From Pelodera strongyloides (taxonomy: Eukaryota > Nematoda > Chromadorea > Rhabditida > Rhabditidae), in NCBI GenBank assembly GCA_036852015.1, contig JAANDG010000036.1, positions 435,625-499,624 on the forward strand: a DNA stretch of 64,000 nucleotides, written 5' to 3'. Positions 53,901-64,000 of this stretch are shown here, piece after piece; positions within the stretch are counted from its first letter, which is position 1, and each line of letters begins with the position of its first letter. Position numbers and translations under genes: made by a program. The notes under the pieces are model-generated. The model searched no databases, was not told where the DNA came from, and was given only the letters and a program-made list of their open reading frames with translations.

Positions 53901-54222
53901 ATATGTTAAAGCAAAAACGTATGCGTTCGGGGGGAATCGAACCCCCGTCGAATGCTTGGAAGGCATCCATGCTAACCATTACACCACGAACGCTTGGTGT
54001 TTTGGAGGAGCGAGCATGTAGTGTTCGCATTTTTTTTCATTCGCTGCACAATTTATTTCAGATAAGGATGCTTGTGTGACGCCAGTTCTGGATATTCACG
54101 AAGCCGCGGAGTACCATCATAATTCCAAAAGAAGTACTTTTACGAAGGATCGACAAACTACTATTCCAAACCCAGCACCACGTCTACATACTCCTGAAGA
54201 ATACGCAGAGCAACGGGACTAA
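50921..54222 (+). CDS. amacr: Alpha-methylacyl-CoA racemase-like enzyme
   Basis: Class III CoA-transferase-family racemase that epimerises the 2-methyl centre of branched-chain acyl-CoAs, in peroxisomes or mitochondria. Nine exons: 50921-50963, 51224-51318, 51510-51695, 52098-52197, 52414-52545, 52721-52859, 53215-53291, 53528-53644, 54062-54222. They total 1050 nt, 349 residues, versus 382 in human. Blocks: [20 protein letters not shown] with [105 protein letters not shown]. The catalytic His (AGHDINY), Asp (LLADFAGG) and Glu (GALEPKF) positions of the family are present. The AMACR-type KASL peroxisomal tail is absent; the protein ends EYAEQRD, so targeting is unclear. The last intron carries two tRNA genes. 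Confidence 0.95.
53735..53806 (+). tRNA. tRNA-Glu (UUC)
   Basis: A 72-nt cloverleaf. The acceptor stem is TCCCATG/CATGGGA with discriminator A, the D-arm box is TGGTCTAGTGG, the anticodon loop TTTTCAC sits in the GTGG/CCAC stem, and the T-arm is GGTTCGATTCC. A T-run follows as pol III terminator. It lies inside the last AMACR-like intron, sense to the host gene. Confidence 0.96.
53922..53993 (-). tRNA. tRNA-Gly (UCC)
   Basis: On the minus strand the acceptor stem is GCGTTCG/CGAACGC, the D-arm is TGGTGTAATGGTTAGC, the anticodon loop CTTCCAA is flanked by GATGC/GCATT, and the T-arm is GGGGGTTCGATTCCCCC. A T-run lies downstream near 53912-53918. It is convergent with the tRNA-Glu, 115 bp away. 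Confidence 0.96.
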
Positions 54223-55935
54223 TGCATTTAATTAATATAGACAAATAGAGTACGGGACAGATAAAAACAGCTTTTCTTTTTCGATCTCACGTGTGTTTCC
54301 CTTCCAACTTATATCATTTTCTACTGCTTTCTGTATGCTATTTGATGCATATTGCGTACCGTAGTCTTCTAGTTGTCAGCGCCGCGAATTTGAATTTTCG
54401 CTCCTTTTTGTCATCGCAATTATGAGAAGCGAACCTGCAACTTCCTCAACACTACGCGAAAGTACTAGTGACGAAAATTTGGACTTTTCCCCGAAGTTTG
54501 AGACGAGTTTAATTGCTTGCACTTATAGCCCTTTTTGGTTTTAAATTTTTTATATTTTGCAACTAATCAGTAGCTCTCTTTGTACGAACCAAAAATAGAA
54601 CCAAACCCCTTTTTTCCTGCGGTAATAAGTCCTTTTACTGTAGATTTGCGATTCAGACGGGTTCAAAAATATTTAAAATTGGTGATTATTATGGATCCAA
54701 GTCCTTAGGCACCCTTTTTCAGTTTCGTATGTGGCACAAACTTAGCTTTGCCGGGCAACCATCACATTGTTTCGTGCAACGATGTGAACATCAGTTTTCC
54801 GAATGGGAAACTGTCATGCGCTGGAAACCTATCCCGTGGACACGTGGAGTTCAATTTGCGAAATTACTATACACAGCGTTGGACGCTGCAAAATAACAAA
54901 TAAAATACGGTTTGCATTTTAAGCACTTAGTACCCCGTAAGTGGAGAAAAGTTAGCAAGTGATTAATGAGTTTGTACTTATTGTTAGGTGTTTGTGTTTT
55001 TTTTTGTAGTTAGTCGTTCTCTATATTTCTTCTCTTAATATTCTTTTCGCACTTATCTTTCTTCTCGCACTTCTCTTTCTCTTGTAGTTTACTGTAACGC
55101 ATGATGCTACTAACATCATCTATGTGTGTATGTTGCCCAAGAGTTACGGAGTTGCGTGTATATGTTGCCCAAAAATTACTTCGATAACAAATGGGGTTTC
55201 ACAGTCTTTTTATTTTGGAACTGCACGAGTATATTTTTTTTATTTTTCGTATTTGCAAAAATACGGTAGCATTGACAGAATCACACCGATTTTTTTGGGA
55301 TACTTTCTTTGAAACCCCAAAATAATACCGTGTACGCGTACCTCATCGTGGTTGGAAAATACATGAACAAAACCGCAACGAACGCGCAGTAATTGGTATC
55401 CCTCCCCCTGTCTCACCTCTGCCGGATCGAGCTTGTTTCAAAATAATGAGTTAATACGCGTACAGTATCTCGATTGGACGATTTTTGCTAAATGTGGCCT
55501 ATTCTGCCTTTCACCTCCGTCCTTTTCAGGGTAAGCGCGGGAAGTTTAAATTCTTCCGTGTAGTTTGTAGTATTGTGTTGCGCTGCGCGGTTGCGTTGCG
55601 TGACACTTACAATTTGGCATGGCCAGCGAGCATAGCAGTTGTTTTTGCTCTCTTGTTTTCTTAATTATGTTCAATGATTGCCTTTTATTTTCTTTTAACT
55701 TATTCAATACACCTTCGTCGACACTTAGGGAAACGCCCCACGCAAGGAGCAAAGGCAACAGAAACAATTTATTACATAACAACAAAAACGCGCAAAACTT
55801 GTTAAATCCATCCAATAATATTAAAGCAATCGTTGCGGATAATATGCTAACTAATTCAAGAAAACCGTTACTAGATTATATTTAACAGGGTAACAACACG
55901 TCATTTAACAGGTCAACAACGTCATCGCCATAACT
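54223..55935. other. Convergent intergenic region
   Basis: The space between the 3' ends of the AMACR-like (+) and KDZ-like (-) genes. It holds a family B MITE at 55192-55320. I see no gene on either strand. Confidence 0.6.
55192..55321. mobile_element. ATGGGGTTT MITE family B, shortened copy
   Basis: Ends ATGGGGTTTCACAGTC and TTTGAAACCCCAAAATAA. The inner GACAGAATCACACCGATTTT is identical to the copy at 50421-50614. Confidence 0.75.
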
Positions 55936-58900
55936 TTACAGATCTAATCTACAATTTGTGTAAGCCAGATACAGTTTGATAGTTTGGGTGTATGTCTTCT
56001 GGGACATGTAAGAAACATTCCTACGCAAATATTTTAGCTGTGAGTTCTTTTGCTCGCAGCACTGGCTATTGATCTCGATAAGATCAGCACTCCATTTGTA
56101 ACTGTGCAGCCTGGCCGCCTTCGCACATCCTCGGTGGTTTGTTCCGTGAAACCTATCGACGTAGAAGCAGGTGGTAGAGAACAGCTGGTACTCTCTCGAT
56201 AGTGCATACTCAGCCAAGCGACAGGAATTGTCATAAATAACCTAAAGTGAAGAGAAAAGTACATACTTTGCCGTTTTAATTGCTCGCTTCTTAGCTTCTT
56301 TTCTCCTCTGATTACTTTTCTTTGTCTTTCAGGGCGCATACGCATTCGGAAATCCGCATATCGAACGCGCCCTGAAGCTTTGCTCCGTTTCTGCGATTTC
56401 TGCCTAATTGCTATGAACGTTTTAGGAGCAAATGTTTATCGGTTCCGGCAGAATTTTCACACATACAAGAATTATTAAGTGGGCAAGGGCAAGTCACGGG
56501 TTACGGAATCACGGAAGTTGAAGGTTTGTAAAACGTTTACTATTATTATTTTATTTTTAGAAGACGGCTCCTTTAATCAGTTACCTGTTTTGGAATCCTC
56601 TCCTTTGGAAATCTAGTCATGAGCGCTTCGAAAATGTATCTTGGACTTTCACCGGTGTCCAAAACTTGCGCTCCGTAAGCTTTCCCATGTGGACAAAGGT
56701 AGAGCATCAATCCATGAGACAGCTTACGCCTTCCTTCTATAATTATATGTGTCATTATCGTCGTCAAGCTTGTCGTTACGTGTGGCTTACTTTGCCGATC
56801 TTCTTTTCACTTATCATCGTACCGATACACACTTATAGTTATAATGTTCTACGCCAGTATGTTGTTTTAATAATAATATTATTATTGTATATAGTACCTT
56901 GCGATTTAGGTATGTGTTTGTTATTTAGTATTACGTAAATTTTTCTTCTTGTTTCTTGTATTACAAATGTTCTTTTATCAGGAAGGTAACAGCGCACCAA
57001 ATTACTGTAATTATGATGTACAGTGTAAAAAGATATTTAGGCGCCTGGACTCACGTTGGATTTTCGGATCGCAGTCCAAGAGGACATCATCGTTTTTGTA
57101 GCTGGGCAGATCACGAAGTTTCGGAAGACCAGGGAAAACATCGAGGGCGTTGTCAGTAGGAGGTAGGTCTTGGTAATCCCATATGTAGTTCCTTTTAAGG
57201 GAATGTAGCTTGCTGCAGACAAGGCCAAGTAGTTGTCGGGCGACATCGGGAATCCCTCCATGGGAGTTATTCATGTGTTGGAGCGCAGAGTGCAGTATGG
57301 GGTAGGTCGACATGAAATGCGTCATATCTGCTGCGGTAGCATAAGGATTCCATCCTTGCGTAAGTGCCTCTAGTTGAGCATGGCCATCGCTTCGTGGAGG
57401 AAACACCACCACGAGACTCGATGCTGACGCCAAGTCGAGAACCAAATCTTTGCAAGAAGCAGCACATTGTCCTTGTTCGTCTGTACACGCTTGAAGAAAT
57501 GAAGCCAAGATATGCTGTTCCTTCGGTAAATGCGGGAGAAGCTGCGTGACGGTCATTTCCCTTTTTGCAAATTGTGACATTTTGACCCGGACTCCTTTTT
57601 CAGACACGAAGATCCGCCTCTTGTGTGGCACGACCAGTCGAATTTCTTCCGCTTCCTATAAAGGGTAATTTTTTCTAATTATACGGCCTTTCATCACACC
57701 GTGGAGTAAAATGCGACAGTTCATTTTATGTAGTCTGTTCTGTTCATTCCTATGCAGGATCCTGTCTGTGTGATTTAGTTATAATTTTTATCTATTTCGA
57801 ATGATTTATGAATGTCTGAAATTGCCGATTATTATACTTTATGATCGACTTGGTATCGTAGCTTCACTCTAAGTAATTTGTTTTGACGAACCTTTTCCTT
57901 GAATTCTTTGTCGATATGTCTCCTGGTTCCAAGTGTAACTCCGTCCACGACGATTGTTTCTGGGTAAGGGCCACAACATTGGCAAGCGAACCACGATGGC
58001 TTGGTCTCCAGGCGGTCACGAAAACGGTCGTAGGCCGTCTAAATTGTACGTTTTTGTGCAGGCAATAAATAATATTATCGTTTTTAGGCAACCACACTTA
58101 ATGTGAGCCGTTGATGTCACACGTACTGAAGGGAGCGCGATTACAATAAGAATGGATTTGGCAGGATTGTCTAGGACTTAGGAGAGTAAATCCAAACTCA
58201 TGGTCAGCATTTTTTTCGGTTAGGTATCTTTCGTTACAATTATAATATGCGTAGACTTTTATTTTCCTTTGTCGTGCTGACTATATAAATAGCCTACCGT
58301 TAAATGCTTGATATCGACCAACTCCGTCGTCTCCCCTAATATGTCAGCTTCCAAAACCAAGCTCTTCAGGTGGGTGCTCAATGGTGTCTGGCAAGCTAGT
58401 CCGGTGGCTAACACTCGCACCAAAAGCCGGCAGTCCACATAGTAATCTCTCCCAGCTAACTGAAGGTCATTGTGGATCACTGGTTCATTCTTGCACTGGC
58501 AACCAGACGTAGTTTGAAAGGTTAGTTGTTTTCTTGATAGCACTCCGTTGTATCCAACAACCGTAACCTAAAGTTTATGAATTCATAAAAAAAAAGAATA
58601 TTTTTCTTACCTTGCCTTGAGACAAGACACTGACCATGCAAGTTTTGTTGAAGTCACTCATGCACCAATCGGCTAAGCCTGGGGCGACTTTCGACTAGCG
58701 AACTAAGTCTGCTACTTTTATATACAACCCCCGAAACGTAGCATCCAACTGTTATGTAATAATGGCCGAGAACGCATACTTTCTGACGTCTCAAGAAACG
58801 TTACCCTACTGTAATTTCTTTCGTAACGTGCACCGCACAACCAAACAAATAAACTAATTTAGTTCATTTATGTAGTAAGAACGTAAGAAGATATTCTTGT

Positions 58901-60322
58901 TTTTTTTTAAATAACGCGTTTAATACAGTGTCGGTTACTATGGGTTCTATTCTTTACGTTTCATTACCTGTCTGTTGAAGTTGGTGAAAGGATTTCCATG
59001 TTTGCACTTTTCCAGATTTTGCACTTCGAACGACGTCGTCCCGGTGAATCTTATCGGCAGCGAGTGCTTCAGTTCGTCAAGAATTGCCGTGTCGACGGAG
59101 GGCTCTGCTTCTTCTTTTCTCGGTCGCCGTGTGGATCGCGCATTAGTTGCATGGAGGTTTCTGAAGTGCATAAGTAATGTTTAGTTTCTATTGTATAATG
59201 TTGCACAAACGAATATTCAATTTTCGCCAGAATCATTGTATCGACATTTTATGTTTGCAAGAATCGAGTGTAAACTGTATGTATTGAATATTGAACAAGA
59301 TAAGTGCAGTTCAGAATTTTCGATGGTTGTGTAGAGTTCGTGTTTGAATAACAAAGTAAAGCTTTGTTCACTTGTTCCTAATTTTTTTCACCGTTTTCAT
59401 TTTTGTTCTGTCTTTACTATTAAGAAGCTTTTTACTGTCGTAACCATAAGTATATTTTACAGTTAGCATTCAGAGACCATGCCTTTAAACGCCTTTTCAT
59501 CAATTTTTGCACCCGTTATGAGTTGTGATGATAAAAGTACATACTCGATGTGTCTACATCCTTCCGTTTCCCTCTTGCAACCAAGGCATCTCATGCGTCC
59601 TCCTTGTAGAACTCTAACAATTGAGGGGGGCATATCGTCTGGCATTGAGCAGATAAGATGCGGCATCTCACAAAGCTTCACTTCAACGTCAGGTTGAATT
59701 TCGCCAGGATCTTGCTCGAAGTCCTTCGGGTATCGGAATTGTGCAGCTCTCACATGAACACAGCTCACGGCAGTTTGGAACCCTTGATTGAACAGTGCTT
59801 CGTTGATGATCTTCTCAGCTCTGTTGCAAGAGCAAACGCGGCAGATATCGCTCCCTGCAATGATATAATAAGTTGGAAAGTTTGATAACTCACATTTCGT
59901 CCTTTATGGAAATCCTGTGAAAGGATGTAAGAAAATCACATTTGTCAATCTAGTACTGTATGAATCCGATACGGTGCAAAATACTCCTATCATACCACTT
60001 CGTTACATGATCTTTCGAACATTTGTCAATCTAGTACTGTATGAATCCGATATACCATGCAAAATAGTAATTACCAATTCTTTTACCGTCGTAAGACAGG
60101 GTCACGGTGTGAAAGGCCAGCTGCACACTGGTTGGTACGCGTCCATTGATTACTGTAGGCAAGAAGATGTGCACAGAACCGTCGGAGACAACTCTATACA
60201 CCATGCGCTCCTTTTTTAGCAGGTTTAGTTCTTGTGAATCCAGAGGCTCAGAGTCGGCGGTGTAGTCGAAGTCGACGTCGATGGGCGTATCATCATTGTT
60301 CGGCACGGTGGAACGATCAGTG
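55936..60322 (-). CDS. KDZ-type transposase-like multi-exon gene (5' exon not found)
   Basis: Eight minus-strand exons: 60322-60087, 59854-59491, 59160-58968, 58567-58298, 58038-57892, 57655-57055, 56736-56585, 56241-55936. They join in one frame to TAA, about 755 residues. The first exon begins mid-codon after an acceptor, so at least one upstream exon is missing. Exon 2 has a cysteine cluster (SDICRVCSC) and a SWIM-like motif (RCLGCKRETEGCRHIEYV). Exon 5 carries CQCCGPYPETIVVDGVTLG, giving a candidate first catalytic Asp near residue 386. Exon 7 has YLCPHGKAYGAQVLDTGESP. Exon 8 has VIYDNSCRLAEYA (Asp near 658), YVDRFHGTNHRGC and INSQCCEQKNSQLKYLR (Glu near 717). This order matches Kyakuja-Dileera-Zisupton DDE transposases and the related HMGXB3-like domain as I remember them. 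The exon 2 donor (GTTTAA) is weak. It could be an element or a host-domesticated gene. Confidence 0.7.
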
Positions 60323-60683
60323 CTGCAAAAAAAGCGATTGGTATAGGTTTTAAAGGGGGCAATTATACTCCTGCCCTGACTGCACAATATTATTAAAAAT
60401 ATTCCTTTTGATGCCTTACGCGACGTCCTGTTTAAGACAAGGCCAACCACCCAGTGATGTACGCTATAAAGCTTACATTCATACACATACATAGTTCATA
60501 AGGTACACAGAGGTTGCTTCTAAAAACAGTTTCCCTAGTTTCCATGTAGTTAGTTTTAAAAAGGTTTTGGTCCAACAGGGTTATTTTGTACTGCAATAGC
60601 GAAAAAATGTTAGTTTACCGCACTAGCCCGCTAAGGAAACATTTTTCAGTGATATTGCTCTTTTTATTCGTAACGGTAACAAT

Positions 60684-60830
60684 TTAAAGCGAAATGCAAG
60701 CTGGCCGGTTTTTGAAACACAGCGGACACTTGCATGCTTATGCAGCTTACAAAAATGAACATAAAATAGTATTAAAAATCGAGCTAATCTTGAGCAACTC
60801 TGCGTAGTTACGTAAGAAGTCAGCTGAGGT
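60684..60830. mobile_element. Family A MITE, right end lost
   Basis: TTAA plus AGCGAAATGCAAGC and GGCCGGTTTTTGAAACAC at the left, with the usual interior. The right terminus is missing after the AAGTCAGCTGAG point. Confidence 0.78.
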
Positions 60831-61619
60831 AATAATTTCGGTTTTTTCTCGTCTTGTTTATTCAAAGTCAGTATACGATTATACTTCCAGTTATATACAA
60901 AGTAAAATGTCGCAAACTTATAAAAAAAAAGCTAAAAGGGATTTGAAAATTGCATTTTTAGGACGTTTGCAAGAACATGTGAATTATGATCAAATTCTAA
61001 TTTGCATAAGGCCATCGTAGCGAAAATTTTGTATTACAAGTATAACCGAAGTTCGAGTTTCCTGAATCCAGATTCAGCCGCGATCTGCTGAAAAACCGGA
61101 GTGTTTTTCGCTTTTAAGAGGGATGCCCACAAGAAAAGTTTTCTTCTGCTTACTTGTAGAGGATGTCCAGATTTCCAGAAAACTGTGAAAACCGTATTTC
61201 CTAAAACCCAGAACTCGCCGAGTTACTCCCCGGCAAACAGAGTCAGCAACGTCAAAATTCGTCTTATACCATCATTTTATATGATGCACACTTATATACT
61301 TTATGTAGTGGGTCATAACTTAAAAATAATTATTATTATTGTTATTATTATTAAAGATCATTATTAATTATAATATAATTTATATTAATAAAATAAATAA
61401 TAAAAAAAAAAAAAAAAAAAAAAAAAAACAAAACAAAAACACACACACTGATTCCGACTACGGTAGCTGGCGGAACTGCTTGCCCTGGAATAACGTTCTA
61501 CGCTTCAAGCAATGCGGTTTTCATAGTAATATTTCAGAAATTCCGGACTTTCTGTACAAATAGAGAAAAACCACGTTTTTTCTTGTGGGCCTGTACAATA
61601 AGAAACGCAGTGATGAAGA

Positions 61620-61785
61620 TAATGGGTTTTCCAAGTATCTGGACAAATTTACCGTATTTGACGACTTCGCCAGACCCATGTATTTATTTCTCATGTTAAA
61701 TATTCAATTCAGGGAAAATACGGTAAATTTTTCTATGCTTGGAAGGGAACACACAGTTGTTTTTGGAATACATGGAAACCCCATA
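61620..61785. mobile_element. ATGGGGTTT MITE, subfamily B1 copy
   Basis: Ends ATGGGTTTTCCAAGTATCTG and ACATGGAAACCCCATAA. The interior closely matches the copy at 49829-50001. Confidence 0.88.
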
Positions 61786-62469
61786 ACAGTATTCAAATTT
61801 CGGATTTTTAGATTTCGGAGTCTTTTATGTACCAAACCAGAAGACGAGTGTCCTAACTCAGATTACCCTTTTTATAATAGTAGATACCAAGTACGGGAAT
61901 GCAGGTGTATAAGATAGGTTTAACAAACCGGTTTCTATTTAATTCAGGTTTATATTAATACTTTAGTTACACATTGCAAAACACGTTGGGAGTTGGGACT
62001 AAGAGAACCTCACATTGGTGAAGATAATAGTAAAGTTACAAAATTAATTGCTCCTTATCCGTTCCCCACCCCTTCTTTCACCTTATATGGTACTTTTCGC
62101 ATTCATTTCATTCTTCAAGTTTAGTGCACGTGTGTTCCCGCAACATCTGTACCACTCCCTTACACCGTACACCCAATTCGTATCTTTATTTCCGGAAGCA
62201 CTGTATCGAAGCCACGCCCCTGCACGCTTATTGGCTAGTACGGTACACGGTTAGTGTCTGCACCAATCAGAAAACGAACTCAAGAATACTATTATCCAAG
62301 AGCTGTTCCAATAGCTGTTTTTTGGTTGTTCTGTGTTCTATGGATACTTTTTGGATTTCGTTGCTGGATTTCACGAAATGAATAATTAATAACCGGCTTC
62401 AGCGACAAACAATAAACGTTTATTGTCACATTACACATACTATGACTATTAGTGTATACATATATATAT

Positions 62470-62570
62470 ATTAATAAAAGTTTATTGATAACATAAATAA
62501 CATATAATCAAAAGGCACCCTAAGATGGAAATGCGTATAAAAACATCCAATACTGACAAGGGGCCATATA
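62470..62570 (+). repeat. Dispersed repeat family, copy 2
   Basis: Shares ATAATCAAAAGGCA, CCCTAA and AATACTGACAA-type blocks with 16752-16850. Confidence 0.6.
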
Positions 62571-62921
62571 TCATACATCACCAAAGAAAATAAACAAATA
62601 ACACGCCACAGCTACACTACGCCGAAAAACTCGATTTTATGCAGCAAATTTGATCATTCATTGAGCCGTACAAATATACGTATTGTCCTACGTGTTATAA
62701 ACTAATATTGATGAAGAGATAAGATTCAAGCACACTTTTCTTTGCTGCAGTGTTTGTATTACGTGTTGTTACGCTGAACCGAGGAAACCGACTATAAGCC
62801 TGAACCCAATCCTAAGTTGAAAGTAGAATATTCCTATGTAAAAGACTTCCAACTACGTCTTTATTTGTTTATTCGTGAAGATTTCCAACTGCGTTACAGA
62901 CGTTTATAAGCATTCTTAATT

Positions 62922-64000
62922 TTGGGGGGTACTGCGGAGTTTCCTTGGACTTTCATGACAATTGGGAAGCAATTAACGTGTGTAATTAATTATTCTACCA
63001 GGAAAGTAGCATGGGGCGGCGTTAGCCGTATGGTTTTATGGGACAAACTCGTTCGTTCACATACGAATATACTTCTCAAACACTTCACCTCTTTTAAGCA
63101 GAAACTGTACCACACGTTCAACTTGAAACTGGCGATATGGCCGAAAAAAGAAGGACACAGATCGGGGCGGCGCACTCGCCTAGGGTGCGCACCTAAAGTG
63201 CGCCACACCACTGTGGCGGGCCCATCAGTTCGCTGACGCCGCCATGCTGCACTTAGCATCTGCAACCAATTTGCCACTTATTTCAGAACTTATCCTACCT
63301 CTGATTCACAGAGCTGGCCGTAAATGAAGACGATTCCAACTGTTTCGACAGCATGCCACGCGACTTCCTATGCCTCCCCATATCTAAAAAACAACGAATT
63401 CCTTCAACGACACCACCCCCATCAGAATCAGTTGCCTTGGCCGCGGAAAAAAAGTACTTGCGCCTACTCCTCCTCGCCCATTCTTCACCATGTTAAAAGT
63501 ACAATTTCGCGAATTGCTGGTGAAAATAGGGAGTAGCCGTTCGGGGCACCTGTTTATATGAAATTCAACTATCAGTGTTGTCCTGACATTGGCCACACTT
63601 TTTTTTGCGTGCCCAACGATTGCCGCGCGCGAACGCGATTATGAACAGGTAACTTGAAATACTCTCTTTGAAAACCACAACGCCACAAGGCGATTGGAGG
63701 AGTACCATCTCCGCAGAAAAAATACAAATGGTCACAAATTTTAAATTTTTTTTATACAAAAAAAGGAAAACATTTACACATAATTAAAAACAATAACATG
63801 GAACAATTACGAGTAAATTCAACAACGTACACAATGACAAAATCACTCAGCATATAACCATAGTTTGTCATACTGTGCACTAAAACTGTAGCGCATTCAT
63901 GTAGCAGTGAGAAACATCTACGTTATAACAATGAATGTACACAAAAAAGGAAGGGCGTTTGGATTCAAGGAAGGGGACTACATTTTATCATTACAGTAAA
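62922..64000. other. Right end of window; no gene supported
   Basis: A GC-rich fragment at about 63160-63236 (GGCGGCGCACTCGCC, GCGCCACACCACTGTGGCG) resembles the palindromic element at 23593-23905. Open frames near 63324-63596 exist on both strands without recognisable similarity or clear splice context. Confidence 0.55.

Larger units (their letters stand above)
60323..62921. other. Repeat-rich region upstream of KDZ-like gene
   Basis: No gene identified. It contains a decayed family A MITE from 60684, a dispersed-repeat piece at about 61262-61320 (reverse), an A-run at about 61404-61428, a family B1 MITE at 61620-61785, and a dispersed repeat at 62470-62570. A missing first exon of the KDZ-like gene could be here. 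Confidence 0.55.

Noticed and set aside
63324..63596. Overlapping ORFs on both strands near the right edge
   Set aside because: No similarity, no splice support, and each is the shadow of the other.

Overview
This is a gene-poor, repeat-rich stretch of an animal nuclear genome. Nearly every intron has GT-AG borders with a short T-rich acceptor ending in TTTCAG. Two eukaryotic tRNA genes and several metazoan protein families are present. The acceptor style, and acceptor-like AGs lying 0-17 nt before four predicted start codons, point to a nematode with spliced-leader trans-splicing. That placement is inference; introns are long for a nematode and full of small inverted-repeat elements.

Layout: 1-17280 (+) holds the 3' part of a large cadherin gene: 32 exons, about ten cadherin repeats, one membrane segment and a roughly 205-residue cytoplasmic tail. 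19462-21360 (-) is a 5'-truncated, frameshifted LINE reverse transcriptase. 21485-23521 (-) carries WD-repeat exons of a DPH7-like diphthine methylesterase. 23540-27190 is mostly inverted-repeat elements and a CACGGTG-rich array. 27197-28373 (-) is the 5' part of an unrecognised Ala/Gln-rich gene. 31598-42796 (+) is a complete SMARCE1/BAF57 homologue (SWI/SNF subunit). Its 7.5-kb third intron hosts an opposite-strand five-exon candidate gene inside an imperfect inverted-repeat element. 46069-48989 (+) is a complete phosphopantothenate-cysteine ligase (CoA synthesis). 50921-54222 (+) is a complete alpha-methylacyl-CoA racemase homologue with tRNA-Glu and tRNA-Gly in its last intron. 55936-60322 (-) is an eight-exon gene whose protein resembles KDZ (Kyakuja-Dileera-Zisupton) transposases. 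It has a CxC/SWIM-like cysteine cluster and an acidic D/D/E-type core, with the reading frame intact through all exons.

The genes do not form an evident operon: spacing is kilobases and orientation is mixed. Three are metabolic or translational housekeeping functions, one is a chromatin remodelling subunit and one is an adhesion receptor. The most notable items are the spliced, frame-intact KDZ-like gene, the candidate gene nested between inverted repeats in the SMARCE1 intron, and at least six families of short inverted-repeat elements. One of these families is TTAA-flanked with about ten copies in 64 kb. Exon borders below were worked out by eye from splice sites and codon phase and should be treated as models.
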